Source: Streptomyces bambusae (lineage in GTDB: Bacteria; Actinomycetota; Actinomycetes; Streptomycetales; Streptomycetaceae). Taken from it: a DNA stretch of 64,000 nucleotides. A model generated the notes under the pieces. That model was not told where the DNA came from. It did no database searches and saw only the letters and a program-made list of their open reading frames with translations. The position numbers and the translations under genes were made by a program. Where the stretch lies: positions 1-64,000 of the forward strand of contig NZ_JAJAUZ010000023.1 in the NCBI RefSeq assembly GCF_020532645.1, written 5' to 3'. Numbering within the stretch: position 1 is the first letter of the stretch; each line of letters starts with the position of its first letter. This document shows, one piece after another, positions 1 to 9,086 of the stretch.

Positions 1-305
<305 letters not shown>

Positions 306-1004
306 TCAGTGCGGCGCGGACCGGCCGCGGTCACGCGCCGCCAGCCACGCGTACGCCCGGTCCGCCGCGAACCCCGCCTGCCCGGCAGGGAACAGCAGAT
401 CCGCCGTCGCGAAGCCGGGATCACCCGCAGCCCGGGCCCCGTACGGGACCGCCACGCAGCCCATCCCCGCCGCGTGCGCCGCCCGCACACCCGGCGCCGC
501 ATCCTCCAGCACCACGCAGTCCGCAGGCTCGGCCCCCAACCGCCGCGCCGCCTCCAGGAACACGTCCGGGGCCGGCTTCCCCCGCGCCACCTCCTCGGCC
601 GACACCGCCGTCGTGAGGAACGCGTCGAGCCCGGTCCCGGCCAGCACCGCGTCGATCGCCGCCCGTGACGAACCGGACGCCACCGCCATCGGCACCCCGT
701 CCGCGTGCAGCCGCTCCACGAACGCCCGCATCTGCGGGAACACCTCGGTCGCGGCCCGCGCCAGTTCCAGATAGGCCGCGTTCTGCTCGGCCAGCAGCTG
801 CCCGACCGGCGCCTCGATCCCGTACCGCTCCCGCAGGACCGCCAGCGTCTCCAGGGTGCCGATGCCGATGAAGCGGGCGTGCTGCTCCCACGTGAAGTCC
901 GGGACGCCGTGCCGCGCCAGCGTCCGGCGGCCGGACTCGTAGTAGTTCGGCTCGCTGTCCACGAGAGTGCCGTCGAGATCGAATATGACGGAGATCATCC
1001 GCAC
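306..1004 (-). CDS. HAD-superfamily hydrolase (phosphoglycolate/beta-phosphoglucomutase-like)
   Basis: A 232-residue cytoplasmic HAD phosphatase. The four HAD motifs are visible: the nucleophile/acid-base pair in FDLDGT (Asp9, Asp11), a Ser in VASGSS near residue 110, the motif III lysine in RGKPAPD near 143, and the acidic motif IV in VVLEDAAPG near 167. The helical cap between motifs I and II (about residues 18-90) is the C1 type of the beta-phosphoglucomutase/phosphoglycolate phosphatase subgroup, so a small phosphorylated metabolite is the likely substrate; which one cannot be told. Met3 is an alternative start. The gene lies 48 bases beyond the Lrp/AsnC gene on the same strand, so it may be read from that promoter. 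Confidence 0.9.
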   Translation of the reverse strand: MRMISVIFDLDGTLVDSEPNYYESGRRTLARHGVPDFTWEQHARFIGIGTLETLAVLRERYGIEAPVGQLLAEQNAAYLELARAATEVFPQMRAFVERLHADGVPMAVASGSSRAAIDAVLAGTGLDAFLTTAVSAEEVARGKPAPDVFLEAARRLGAEPADCVVLEDAAPGVRAAHAAGMGCVAVPYGARAAGDPGFATADLLFPAGQAGFAADRAYAWLAARDRGRSAPH

Positions 1005-1052
1005 TGCCCGTTCTGCCGGTTACAGGGTGTCCATGCTTCCCCGTCCAGGATG

Positions 1053-1532
1053 TCAGGCTTTGCGTGCCGCCCGGCCCACCGATTCCACCAGCGGCAGCAG
1101 CCGGTGCGGCACCCGTTCCCGCAGCGCCACCTCGGTGCGGGTGCGGACCACGCCCGGCAGCCGGATCAGGTGCTGGATGACGTCTTCCAGGTGTGCGTTG
1201 TCCCGGGCGGCCACCCGGGTCAGCAGGTCCCCGCCGCCGGTGATCGAGTACGCCTCGATGATCTCGGGCACGTCCGCGAGCGCCTCGCCGACGTCGTCCA
1301 GGTGCCCCTGGGTGACCTCGATGTGGACGAAGGCCAGCACGGGATGGCCCAGCGCTGCCGGCGACAGCACCGGACCGGTCCCGGTGATCACCCCGGTCCG
1401 CTCCAGCCGGTCCAGCCGTGCCTGCAGGGTGCCGCGCGCGATGCCCAGCAGGCGCGCGTACTCGCGCACGCTGGTCCGCGGCTGCTCGATCAGCAGGCGC
1501 AGGATGCGGGTGTCGAGTTCGTCCACCGCCAT
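1053..1532 (-). CDS. Lrp/AsnC-family transcriptional regulator
   Basis: A 159-residue feast/famine regulator. An N-terminal winged helix-turn-helix (about residues 5-55, beginning DELDTRILRLL) is followed by the RAM ligand-sensing domain (about 65-150), usually an amino-acid sensor that drives oligomerisation. The ATG at 1532 is preferred because GAGGAGG sits just upstream and the HTH starts at once; upstream in-frame codons would add a non-conserved tail. It is divergent from the FUSC transporter gene. A perfect 15-base palindrome and a repeated 13-mer in the shared gap are candidate binding sites, which suggests autoregulation and control of the transporter. Confidence 0.93.
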   Translation of the reverse strand: MAVDELDTRILRLLIEQPRTSVREYARLLGIARGTLQARLDRLERTGVITGTGPVLSPAALGHPVLAFVHIEVTQGHLDDVGEALADVPEIIEAYSITGGGDLLTRVAARDNAHLEDVIQHLIRLPGVVRTRTEVALRERVPHRLLPLVESVGRAARKA

Positions 1533-1655
1533 GGTCCGTTGGCCTCCTCGGGCACGCAGAGCCGCCCGACGAATGTACCAACGGGGTGCCGATACGGGCC
1601 GGGAGCGGGCCAGCGGCCCATTGCGGGCATGTCCGGCGACCGTGGTCCGTTGGCC
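1532..1655. repeat. Duplicated 13-mer in the lrp-FUSC intergenic region
   Basis: TGGTCCGTTGGCC occurs at 1532-1544, touching the start codon of the Lrp gene, and again at 1643-1655, offset by 111 bases. It could be a pair of Lrp sites that loop the DNA; this is inference from position alone. Confidence 0.45.
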
Positions 1656-1684
1656 CCGTCCGGCCGAAACCCGGTGCGGATTTC

Positions 1685-1699
1685 TGTGCCAATGGCACA
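1685..1699. promoter_or_regulatory. Perfect 15-bp palindrome, candidate Lrp/AsnC operator
   Basis: TGTGCCA-A-TGGCACA is a perfect inverted repeat with a one-base centre. It lies between the divergent Lrp/AsnC gene (start 1532) and FUSC gene (start about 1890). Lrp-family sites are often 15-base imperfect palindromes, so this fits an operator. Confidence 0.55.
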
Positions 1700-1889
1700 C
1701 CCATCCGGGCCCGAGTTGAGCCACCAGCCCTCCGGATGCTTATCTGTGCATCATCCATGCACTTTCGGCGCCGCAGCGCCGTGCGGCGACGAGGCCGCGC
1801 GGACCGCGGTGCCTTCGTCGTGCCCGGACCGCCCACACCCCGGGCGGCACGGCAGGGCGACCAGCACCACGAGGGGGCGGCCGAGCGCC

Positions 1890-3416
1890 GTGAAGAGGAT
1901 GTTCGTGGCTCCGGATCCGGGGCGTCTGAGACTCAGGAACTCACTGCGGGCCGTCGTCGGCGTGACGCTCGCCGTCACCGCCGCCGAACTCTGCGGGCTC
2001 TCGCTCACCGCCTCCATCACCGGGGGACTGGCCGCACTGCTGGCCCTCTTCACGGTCCTCGACGCGACCGTGCCCGCCCAGCGCGTCACCACCGCCCTGC
2101 TGCCCGCCGCCGGATTCCCGGTGCTGGCCCTGGCCACCACGCTGCACGGGGTGCCGCTCGCCCGCGACGCCGCCTTCCTCGCCGTCGTCTGCTGCGGGGT
2201 CTACGCCCGCCGCTGGGGCCCGCGCGGCCACGCCCTCGGCATCTTCGCGTTCATGATGTTCTTCGTCACGCAGTTCCTGCACGCCCTCCCCGGGGAGCTG
2301 CCCGAGCTGTACGCGGCCGTCGGCATCGCCCTCGCCGCGTCCGGCGCCGTGCGCTTCCTGCTGTGGCCGATCGAGCGCCGCAACCCGCCCGCCGCGGCCC
2401 CGCCGCCGCTGCCCGGCCGCGGGCTCGCCCGCCCCACCACCCGCCAGGCCTTCCAGGCCACCGCCGCCTGCGCCTTCGCCCTCGCCGTCGGCCAGATGCT
2501 GTCCGAGGACCGCTGGTACTGGGCCGTCGGCACCGCCTGGTGGATCTTCGTGAACACCGCCTCCCGCGGCGAGACCCTGGTCCGCGGGTTCCGCCGGGTG
2601 CTCGGCACCCTCGTGGGCATCGCCGCCGGCCTGCTCATCGCCGTTCCGCTGCACGGCGCGCCCGCCCCTACCGCATTCCTCGTCGCCGTGTGCGTTTTCG
2701 GCATTTTTTACACCGCCGCCCCCTCGTACAGCTGGATGATGTTCTTCGTGACCGTCATGGCCGGACTCCTGTACGGGCTGCTCGGCGTGCTCCACCCCGG
2801 GCTGCTCCTCCTCCGCTTCGAGGAGACCGCGGTGGGCGCGCTCGGCGCCGCCCTCGCGGTCGCCCTCGTGCTCCCCGTCACCACCCACGCGGCCAACGAC
2901 GCCTGGATCCAGCGCGCCCTGCACTGCGTACGCCACTGCACCGCGGCCAGCGCCCGCCGGCTGGCAGGCGATCCCGACGCCGACCCCGCGCCGCACGCGG
3001 CCGAGCTCGAACTGCTCCTCGCCCGCGTCCGGATGGCCCTCGCGCCGCTCGTGCACCCGCTGAGCCCGCTGCGCGCCCGCAAGGCGCGCGCCCGGCAGGT
3101 GCTCCAGCTGCTCGACGCCTGTGCCCACCAGGTGCGCGGGCTGGTCGCGGTCGCCGCCGACCCGGACGCCTCGCACGACGCCCGCCTCGCGCAGGCGTGC
3201 GCCCGGGTGGAGGACGCCGTGGAGGCCCTGGTGGCCCGGCGCGCGGTGCCGCTGGAGCGCGAGGTCGTCGTACGGATCCCCGCGCCGGCGCCCGCAGCGG
3301 AGCAGCCGGCGCAGGCCGACACGGCCCTGGTCCACCTCGCCGATCTGGAGCGGGCGCTCGCGGAACTCGCCGAGCCCCTGCACACCAGCCCGAACGCACC
3401 ACTCGTACCAGCCTGA
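1890..3416 (+). CDS. FUSC-family membrane protein (aromatic acid exporter-like)
   Basis: About 508 residues with two blocks of hydrophobic helices (about residues 10-160 and 190-310) separated by a Pro/Arg-rich loop, then a C-terminal helical cytoplasmic region of about 200 residues. This two-block layout is that of the FUSC/YccC family, whose members export aromatic carboxylic acids or related compounds. The GTG at 1890 is chosen for the GAGGGGG 12 bases upstream; an ATG three codons later is possible. It is divergent from an Lrp/AsnC regulator, a common arrangement for efflux genes. The substrate cannot be read from sequence. Confidence 0.82.
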   Translation: MKRMFVAPDPGRLRLRNSLRAVVGVTLAVTAAELCGLSLTASITGGLAALLALFTVLDATVPAQRVTTALLPAAGFPVLALATTLHGVPLARDAAFLAVVCCGVYARRWGPRGHALGIFAFMMFFVTQFLHALPGELPELYAAVGIALAASGAVRFLLWPIERRNPPAAAPPPLPGRGLARPTTRQAFQATAACAFALAVGQMLSEDRWYWAVGTAWWIFVNTASRGETLVRGFRRVLGTLVGIAAGLLIAVPLHGAPAPTAFLVAVCVFGIFYTAAPSYSWMMFFVTVMAGLLYGLLGVLHPGLLLLRFEETAVGALGAALAVALVLPVTTHAANDAWIQRALHCVRHCTAASARRLAGDPDADPAPHAAELELLLARVRMALAPLVHPLSPLRARKARARQVLQLLDACAHQVRGLVAVAADPDASHDARLAQACARVEDAVEALVARRAVPLEREVVVRIPAPAPAAEQPAQADTALVHLADLERALAELAEPLHTSPNAPLVPA

Positions 3417-3503
3417 CCCGGGAGCAGTGCGCCGGGCCTGGTTCCAGCACATTCATCCGGCGCGTCCGGAGTGGATCGACCGGACAGGGGGTGACCGACC
3501 GGA

Positions 3504-4847
3504 ATGGAAACACTGCACCAGCGGTCGACGGCCGCACGCGTGTGGGCGGCGGCGGAGGAGTTCATCAGACTCCACCACCGGGAGAATCCGGAAGCCGGTG
3601 ACGTGGAAGCACGGCTGGCCGACGTGCGGGACGAGATACGGGTGCTGGGCACCTACCGGCACACCGCGGAGGAGCTCGTCCACGGCGCCCGGGTCGCCTG
3701 GCGCAACAGCAACCGCTGCATCGGCCGGCTCTACTGGAACTCGCTGCGGGTCCGCGACCTGCGCGGGCTGACCGGTGCTGACGAGATCGCCGCGGCCTGC
3801 TTCGACCACCTGCGCGAGGCCACCAACGGCGGCCGGATCCGCCCCACGATCACGGTGTTCGCCCCCGACATACCGGGGCGGCCCGGCCCTCTGATCTGGA
3901 ACGAGCAGCTGATCCGGTACGCCGGCTACGGCTCCGACGGGCGGACCGTGGGCGATCCGCGGAACGAGGGCTTCACGGCCGGGGTGCAGCGGCTCGGCTG
4001 GCCCGGCGGCCCGGGCACCCCGTTCGACCTGCTGCCCCTGGTGGTCCAGGGCTGCGACGACAAGCCCCGCTGGTTCGAACTGCCCGCGGACGCGGTCCTG
4101 GAAGTGCCCGTCGAGCACCCGGAGGGCGACCGCTGGACCGACTGGGGCCTGCGCTGGCACGCGGTACCCGCCATCTCGAACATGACCCTGGAGATCGGCG
4201 GCGTCCGCTACCCGGCAGCCCCCTTCAACGGCTGGTACATGGGCACCGAGATCGGCGCCCGCAACCTCGCCGACGGCGACCGCTACGACCTGCTGCCGGA
4301 GGTGGCCCGCCGACTGGGCCTCGACACCTCCAGCGACCGCTCGCTGTGGAAGGACCGGGCCCTCGTCGAGCTGAACCGGGCCGTCCTCGACTCCTTCGAC
4401 CGCGCCGGCGTGACCATCGCCGACCACCACACCGAGTCCCGGCGGTTCCTGACCCACATGGAGCGCGAGGAGCGCAAGGGCCGCGAGGTCGGCGCCGACT
4501 GGTCCTGGATCGTGCCCCCGATGTCCGGCGCCGCGACCCCCGTCTTCCACCGCACCTACGACACCACCGAGCGCACCCCCGCGTACGTCCACCACCCCGG
4601 TGCCCTCGCCCGGGCCCGTGGCGCCGGGCTGGGGGAGGAGCCGGCGGAGGTGCCGGGCGGGCCCACCGGGGTGCTCGGGGGCGTGCCCGCCCCGCGTTCC
4701 GGTACGGGCCTCGCGGAGCCCGTCGAGGAGCACGAGAAGGCGCCGGCGCCGGAGCTGCGGCCGGACGCCTGCCCCGGACCGGTCGTGCAGGTCCGGCCGG
4801 GGGCCTGCCCGGTCCGGCGCAAGGAACCCGTGGCGGAAGCCGGGTGA
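3504..4847 (+). CDS. nos: Bacterial nitric oxide synthase (oxygenase domain) with C-terminal tail
   Basis: A 447-residue NOS oxygenase homologue. The haem-thiolate cysteine lies in WRNSNRCIGR (Cys72), the substrate-arginine glutamate in WYMGTEIGARN (Glu249), and the pterin/dimer-region tryptophans in DWSWIVPPMSG (Trp334, Trp336). Bacterial NOS oxidises L-arginine to citrulline and NO with tetrahydrofolate or biopterin and borrowed reductases; no reductase domain is fused here. Usual length is about 360-400 residues. This one carries about 75 extra residues after position 370, rich in Pro, Gly, Ala and Glu, with two cysteines and no recognisable domain. No nitrating P450 or peptide synthetase lies nearby, so a thaxtomin-like role is not supported; stress protection or NO signalling is more likely. 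Confidence 0.93.
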   Translation: METLHQRSTAARVWAAAEEFIRLHHRENPEAGDVEARLADVRDEIRVLGTYRHTAEELVHGARVAWRNSNRCIGRLYWNSLRVRDLRGLTGADEIAAACFDHLREATNGGRIRPTITVFAPDIPGRPGPLIWNEQLIRYAGYGSDGRTVGDPRNEGFTAGVQRLGWPGGPGTPFDLLPLVVQGCDDKPRWFELPADAVLEVPVEHPEGDRWTDWGLRWHAVPAISNMTLEIGGVRYPAAPFNGWYMGTEIGARNLADGDRYDLLPEVARRLGLDTSSDRSLWKDRALVELNRAVLDSFDRAGVTIADHHTESRRFLTHMEREERKGREVGADWSWIVPPMSGAATPVFHRTYDTTERTPAYVHHPGALARARGAGLGEEPAEVPGGPTGVLGGVPAPRSGTGLAEPVEEHEKAPAPELRPDACPGPVVQVRPGACPVRRKEPVAEAG

Positions 4848-4923
4848 CCGCCCCCATCTTGGTCTAGACCTGCTACGGTCGGCCCCGGGCCGGCACCGCG
4901 GCCGGCGGGAGAGGGGAGCACCC

Positions 4924-5985
4924 GTGCAGGAGCAGGACCATGGCCACCACCGGGCCTACATCGGCTCGTTCACGTCGGCGGGCGGCCGCGGCATCACCAC
5001 CGCGGCCGTCGACCCGGGCACCGGCGCGCTGACGCCCACCGGTGCCACCGACGCCCTCGGCGACCCCTCGTACCTGGCGGTCGACCCGCAGGCCGGCGTG
5101 CTGTACGCGGTCGGTGAGGGCACCCCCGGGACGGCCGCCGCCTTCGGCCTCACCGCGCAGGGGCCGGTGCCGCTCGGCGCTGCCGTCCCCGTGGCCGGCG
5201 ACGGTCCCACCCACCTGTGCCTGGCGGGCCGGTGGCTGCTCACCGCCAACTACGGCTCGGGCAGCGTCAGCGTGCTCGCCCGCGGGGCCGGCGGAGCCCT
5301 CGCCGGGCCCGCCAGGGTGCTGGTCCACGAGGGCGCGGGCCCCGACCCCGAGCGGCAGGCCGCACCCCACGCCCACCAGGTCGTCGCGGCCCCCGGCGGC
5401 CGCTGGGTCCTCGGCGTGGACCTCGGAACCGACGCGCTCCGGGTCTGCACCCTCGACCCGGAGACCGGCGTCCTGCGCCTGCACGCCGAAGCCGCCCTGC
5501 GGCCCGGCTCCGGCCCCCGGCACCTCGCCTTCCATCCCGGCGGCCGGGTCCTCTACGTCCTGAACGAGCTCGCACCCACGGTGACCGTCTGCCGGTGGGA
5601 CGGCGAGACGGGGGCGGTGGAAGTGGTCGAAGAGGTTCCGGTCGCCGCAGAGGGCGCTCCAGCGTCCGTACGGGCCTATCCCTCGGCCCTCGTGGCCTCG
5701 CCGGACGGGCGCCACCTGTGGGCGGCGGTGCGCGGCACCGACGTCATCGCGGTACTCGCCCTCGACGCCGGCGGCGAGCGGGTGCGCCCCGCCGGGACCG
5801 CGGACTGCGGCGGGCACTGGCCCCGCGACCTGGCCCTCGACCCGTCCGGCCGCCGGCTCTACGCGGCGAACGAGCGGTCCGGCGACGTCACCTGGTTCGA
5901 CGTGGACCCCGCCACCGGCATGCCGTCCCGCGCAGGCAGCACGGCGGTCCCGGCCGCCTCCTGCGTGGTCTTCGCCCGGACCTGA
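4924..5985 (+). CDS. Lactonase/6-phosphogluconolactonase-like seven-bladed beta-propeller
   Basis: About 353 residues, starting at a GTG with AGAGGGGAG just upstream; the ATG sixteen bases later is out of frame. Repeated blade motifs such as YIGSFTSAGGRGI, DPSYLAVDPQAGVLYAV and PRHLAFHPGGRVLYVLNE recur about every 50 residues, as in the PF10282 lactonase family that includes YbhE-type 6-phosphogluconolactonase. There is no signal peptide, so it is probably cytoplasmic. It follows nos with a 76-base gap and could share its transcript. Substrate specificity within this family is poorly predicted from sequence. Confidence 0.85.
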   Translation: MQEQDHGHHRAYIGSFTSAGGRGITTAAVDPGTGALTPTGATDALGDPSYLAVDPQAGVLYAVGEGTPGTAAAFGLTAQGPVPLGAAVPVAGDGPTHLCLAGRWLLTANYGSGSVSVLARGAGGALAGPARVLVHEGAGPDPERQAAPHAHQVVAAPGGRWVLGVDLGTDALRVCTLDPETGVLRLHAEAALRPGSGPRHLAFHPGGRVLYVLNELAPTVTVCRWDGETGAVEVVEEVPVAAEGAPASVRAYPSALVASPDGRHLWAAVRGTDVIAVLALDAGGERVRPAGTADCGGHWPRDLALDPSGRRLYAANERSGDVTWFDVDPATGMPSRAGSTAVPAASCVVFART

Positions 5986-6056
5986 CGAGCCGGGGCCTGG
6001 CCGGCCCGGACCCGACCGGCCCGGCCCGGCCCGGACGAGCCCGACCCGACGACGAA

Positions 6057-6085
6057 GGCCCGCCCCCGGACAGGGGAGGCGGGCC
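6057..6085. terminator. Bidirectional hairpin terminator
   Basis: GGCCCGCC (6057-6064) pairs perfectly with GGCGGGCC (6078-6085), with extra C-G pairs inside the loop. It lies between the convergent lactonase and chelatase-like genes, a position where it can stop transcription from both sides. Confidence 0.75.
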
Positions 6086-6106
6086 CTCGTGATGCCGTGC
6101 GTCGGG

Positions 6107-7042
6107 TCAGCGCAGCTGCGCACCCTGTGCGGGCTGGGCGATGCCCAGGGCCGCGGCGTACTTCTCGACGGCGAGCTTGCCGATCGCCGGGTAGGCGCCG
6201 AGCGCCTCGGCGGCGGCGCAGTCGGCCTCCTTGCAGGCCGTGTCCAGCAGGCCCTCGGCGGCCTCCGGGCCGATCACGTACGGCGCCAGCGCCAGCTGCA
6301 CCGAGCCCGAGCCGCGCAGCTGCTCGGCCACCGCGGCCACCGAGCCCTCCTGGTCCAGGGCGGCGGCCATGACCGGCACCGCGAGGCGGGCGGCCAGCAG
6401 CATGCCGGTGATCCCGGCGGTCTGCACGGCCTCCTCGCCGCCGACGGTGCCGAGGATGATGCCGTCCGCGGCGGTGGCCACGGTGAACAGCCGGGCGCGG
6501 TCCGCGCGGGCCAGCCCCGCCTCGGACAGGCGCACGTGCAGCGCCTCCGCGAGCAGCGGGTGCGGGCCGAGCACGTCGGTCAGCTCGGCTGCGGCCGGGC
6601 TGTCCATCAGCGCCTGGCGGATCCGGCGCAGCAGACCGCTGTCCGGGCCGGCGAGCAGCGGGACCACGACCGCGTCCGGACCCTGCGGCTCGACGACCTC
6701 CTGGCCGGCGGCGCGGGCGAACTCGATGCGGGCCGCGCGCTCCGCGACGACGGCACCGAGCACCGCCTGGAGCGTCGGGAACTCCGCCGTGATCTCGGCG
6801 GTGTCGGAGTCGCCGTCCAGGAAACCGATCCGGGCGTCGAGGCCGGGCAGCTCCGAGCGGGCGATGCTCAGGGTCTCCTCCGCCAGCGACCGGGCGGCGG
6901 AGGAGAGGGCACCGGGCACCGCCAGGACCAGCGCGGGCGCGCCCTCGGGCGCCACCGCGGGCTCCGGACGGCGGTGCCGTCCGGTCTGGCGGGGTCGCGG
7001 CATTCGTACAGGCAGGCCAGCGGGCCCAGTGGGGGAGCTCAT
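6107..7042 (-). CDS. Sirohydrochlorin chelatase-like (CbiX/SirB superfamily) protein
   Basis: A 311-residue protein with two similar alpha/beta halves, each opening with a hydrophobic strand followed by acidic and helical stretches (about residues 37-150 and 165-300), as in CbiX/SirB-type chelatases. Family members insert cobalt or iron into sirohydrochlorin. The usual HGS/HGT metal-binding opening is replaced by LAVPGALS, so catalytic activity is uncertain and it may be a non-enzymatic relative. The first 35 residues are Pro/Arg-rich and could be linker, or could mean that the true start is downstream. It stands alone, between a shared terminator and ung. Confidence 0.6.
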   Translation of the reverse strand: MSSPTGPAGLPVRMPRPRQTGRHRRPEPAVAPEGAPALVLAVPGALSSAARSLAEETLSIARSELPGLDARIGFLDGDSDTAEITAEFPTLQAVLGAVVAERAARIEFARAAGQEVVEPQGPDAVVVPLLAGPDSGLLRRIRQALMDSPAAAELTDVLGPHPLLAEALHVRLSEAGLARADRARLFTVATAADGIILGTVGGEEAVQTAGITGMLLAARLAVPVMAAALDQEGSVAAVAEQLRGSGSVQLALAPYVIGPEAAEGLLDTACKEADCAAAEALGAYPAIGKLAVEKYAAALGIAQPAQGAQLR

Positions 7043-7156
7043 GGCGCCGCATGCTACTGGCTTTCCCGTCCGGCCTGTTCGGGCAGGGGGGAGTCGGGCG
7101 GCATCTGTCCGTATTTATCCGATGAATGTCAGATAAGCTTCAACCACTTCGGGCCG

Positions 7157-7840
7157 TCAGCCCGCGGACGGCAGCCGCCAGTCCACGGGCTGCGCCCCCT
7201 GCCGGACCAGCAGGTCGTTGGCCCGGCTGAACGGCCGCGAGCCGAAGAAGCCGCGGTCCGCGGACATGGGGGAGGGGTGCGCCGACTCCACCGCGGGCAG
7301 GTCGCCGAGCAGCGGCCGCAGGTTGCGGGCGTCGCGGCCCCACAGCACCGACACCAGCGGCGTGCCGCGGGCGGCCAGGGCCCGGATGGCCTGCTCCGTC
7401 ACGGCCTCCCAGCCCTTGCCGCGGTGCGCGGCGGGCTTGCGGGGCGCGGTGGTCAGGGCGCGGTTGAGCAGCAGCACGCCCTGCCGGGTCCACGGGGTGA
7501 GGTCGCCGTTGGCGGGCCGGGGCAGGCCGAGGTCGTGGTGCATCTCCCGGAAGATGTTCTCCAGGCTGCCGGGGACCGGCTGCACTTCGGGCGCGACCGA
7601 GAAGGACAGACCCACCGCGTGCCCGGGCGTCGGGTACGGGTCCTGCCCGACGATCAGCACCCGCACCTCGTCGAAGGGCTGCTGGAAGGCGCGCAGGACA
7701 TGGGCCCCCGCGGGCAGGTACGTGCGGCCGGCCGCGATCTCGGCGCGGAGGAAGTCGCCCATTGCGGCGATCTGCCCCGCGACCGGCTCAAGTGCCCGTG
7801 CCCAGCCCGCTTCGACGATCTCGTTCAGTGGTCGTGCCAT
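7157..7840 (-). CDS. ung: Uracil-DNA glycosylase, family 1
   Basis: A 227-residue UDG, the usual length. It has the water-activating motif GQDPYP (Asp67), the uracil-recognition asparagine in VLLLNRALT (Asn126), and the C-terminal HPSP loop with catalytic His188. It removes uracil from DNA to begin base-excision repair. It starts only 11 bases after the BNR-propeller gene on the same strand, so the two are probably co-transcribed. Confidence 0.97.
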   Translation of the reverse strand: MARPLNEIVEAGWARALEPVAGQIAAMGDFLRAEIAAGRTYLPAGAHVLRAFQQPFDEVRVLIVGQDPYPTPGHAVGLSFSVAPEVQPVPGSLENIFREMHHDLGLPRPANGDLTPWTRQGVLLLNRALTTAPRKPAAHRGKGWEAVTEQAIRALAARGTPLVSVLWGRDARNLRPLLGDLPAVESAHPSPMSADRGFFGSRPFSRANDLLVRQGAQPVDWRLPSAG

Positions 7841-7851
7841 GGCGCGTCACT

Positions 7852-8940
7852 CTACTGGCCGATCATGGCCGCGCGCACGCAGAGGACGTCGGGCAGGTGC
7901 GAGGCCAGCAGGTGCCAGCTGTCCCCGTCGTCGGCGCTCGCGTACAGCTCGCCGTTGCGGTTGCCGAAGTAGACGCCCGCGGGGTCGGCGTCGTCCGTGC
8001 ACAGGGCGTCGCGCAGCACGGTGCCGTAGTGGTCGCCCGCCGGCAGCCCGGCGGTCAGCGCCTCCCAGCTGCCGCCGGCGTCCGAGGTGCGGAAGACCCG
8101 GCAGCGGCGGCCGGCGGGGACCCGGTCGGAGTCGGCGTTGAGCGGGAAGACGTACGCGGTGCCCGGCCGGTGCGGGTGGGCGGCCACCGTGAAGCCGAAG
8201 TCCGAGGGGAGGCCGCCGCCGATGTCCGTCCACGTCCCGCCGGCGTCGTCGCTGCGGTAGACGCCCCAGTGGTTCTGGAGGTAGAGGCGGGCCGGGTCGC
8301 CCGCGTCCTGGGCGATCTTGTGCACGCACTGCCCGAACTCCGGCTGCGGGTCGGGCAGGAAGACGGCCGAGACCCCCTTGTTCGACGGGGACCAGCCGGC
8401 GCCGCCGTCCCGGGACCGGAACACGCCGGCCGCCGACACGGCCACCGTGACCAGTTCCGGGTCGGCCGGGTCGGTGACCACGGTGTGCACGGCCTCGCCG
8501 CCGCCGCCCGGTTCCCAGCGCTCCCGCGTCGGGTGCTCCCACAGCGGCCGGACCAGCTCGAAGGACTCGCCGCCGTCCTCGGAGCGGAAGAGCGCGGCCG
8601 GCTCGGTGCCCGCCCAGACCACCCCGGGGGCGGCCGGACCGGCCGGGTGCAGCTGCCACACCCGTTCCAGGGAGGCGCCGGTGTCCTCGGGGAACTTCAC
8701 CGCCGGACGGGCCGGCTCGGTCCACGTCTTCCCCAGGTCGTCGGAGTGGAAGACGGACGGACCCCAGTGCGTGCTGTCGCCCGCCACCAGCAGCCGGGGG
8801 ACCGGCCCGCGCCCGTCGATGGCGACGGCGTACACGGCCTGGGCGTTGAAGTGCGGGCCGTCGAACTCCCAGCGGCCGGCCCGCCGGCGGCCGAGGAAGA
8901 GCCCCTTGCGGGTGCCCACGGTGAGCAGGACGTCGGTCAT
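7852..8940 (-). CDS. BNR/Asp-box beta-propeller protein (VPS10/sialidase-like repeats)
   Basis: About 362 residues with repeated Asp-box motifs: SDDLGKTW, SEDGGESF, SRDGGAGW, SDDAGGTW, SDAGGSW and SADDGDSW. These mark the blades of a BNR-type propeller. No signal peptide is seen, so despite the name this is not a secreted sialidase; related proteins are annotated as glycosyl hydrolase-like or exo-alpha-sialidase without proof. The ATG at 8940 has GGAGGTG upstream. It immediately precedes ung in an apparent two-gene operon, a link with no obvious functional explanation. Confidence 0.85.
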   Translation of the reverse strand: MTDVLLTVGTRKGLFLGRRRAGRWEFDGPHFNAQAVYAVAIDGRGPVPRLLVAGDSTHWGPSVFHSDDLGKTWTEPARPAVKFPEDTGASLERVWQLHPAGPAAPGVVWAGTEPAALFRSEDGGESFELVRPLWEHPTRERWEPGGGGEAVHTVVTDPADPELVTVAVSAAGVFRSRDGGAGWSPSNKGVSAVFLPDPQPEFGQCVHKIAQDAGDPARLYLQNHWGVYRSDDAGGTWTDIGGGLPSDFGFTVAAHPHRPGTAYVFPLNADSDRVPAGRRCRVFRTSDAGGSWEALTAGLPAGDHYGTVLRDALCTDDADPAGVYFGNRNGELYASADDGDSWHLLASHLPDVLCVRAAMIGQ

Positions 8941-9086
8941 GGCCGACACCTCCGGACGTCGTTGTCCCGATGCGGTGCGGGACCCGTCGGTGCGCGGCCC
9001 CGTCGTTCCACTCTGCACCCGGCCACCGGCAGCGGCCCGGCACGGCGCGCGGCCGCCCGCCCCCGCGGGCCCGCCCCCCAGTGGCC

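Noticed and set aside
1418..3601. A 727-codon plus-strand frame across the Lrp/FUSC region
   Set aside because: It is Arg/Pro-rich and covers the FUSC gene in a different frame; the FUSC frame alone shows membrane helices and family motifs.
3504..5985. NOS as part of a thaxtomin-like nitration cluster
   Set aside because: No TxtE-type P450, peptide synthetase or MbtH gene is near; the neighbours are housekeeping-like.
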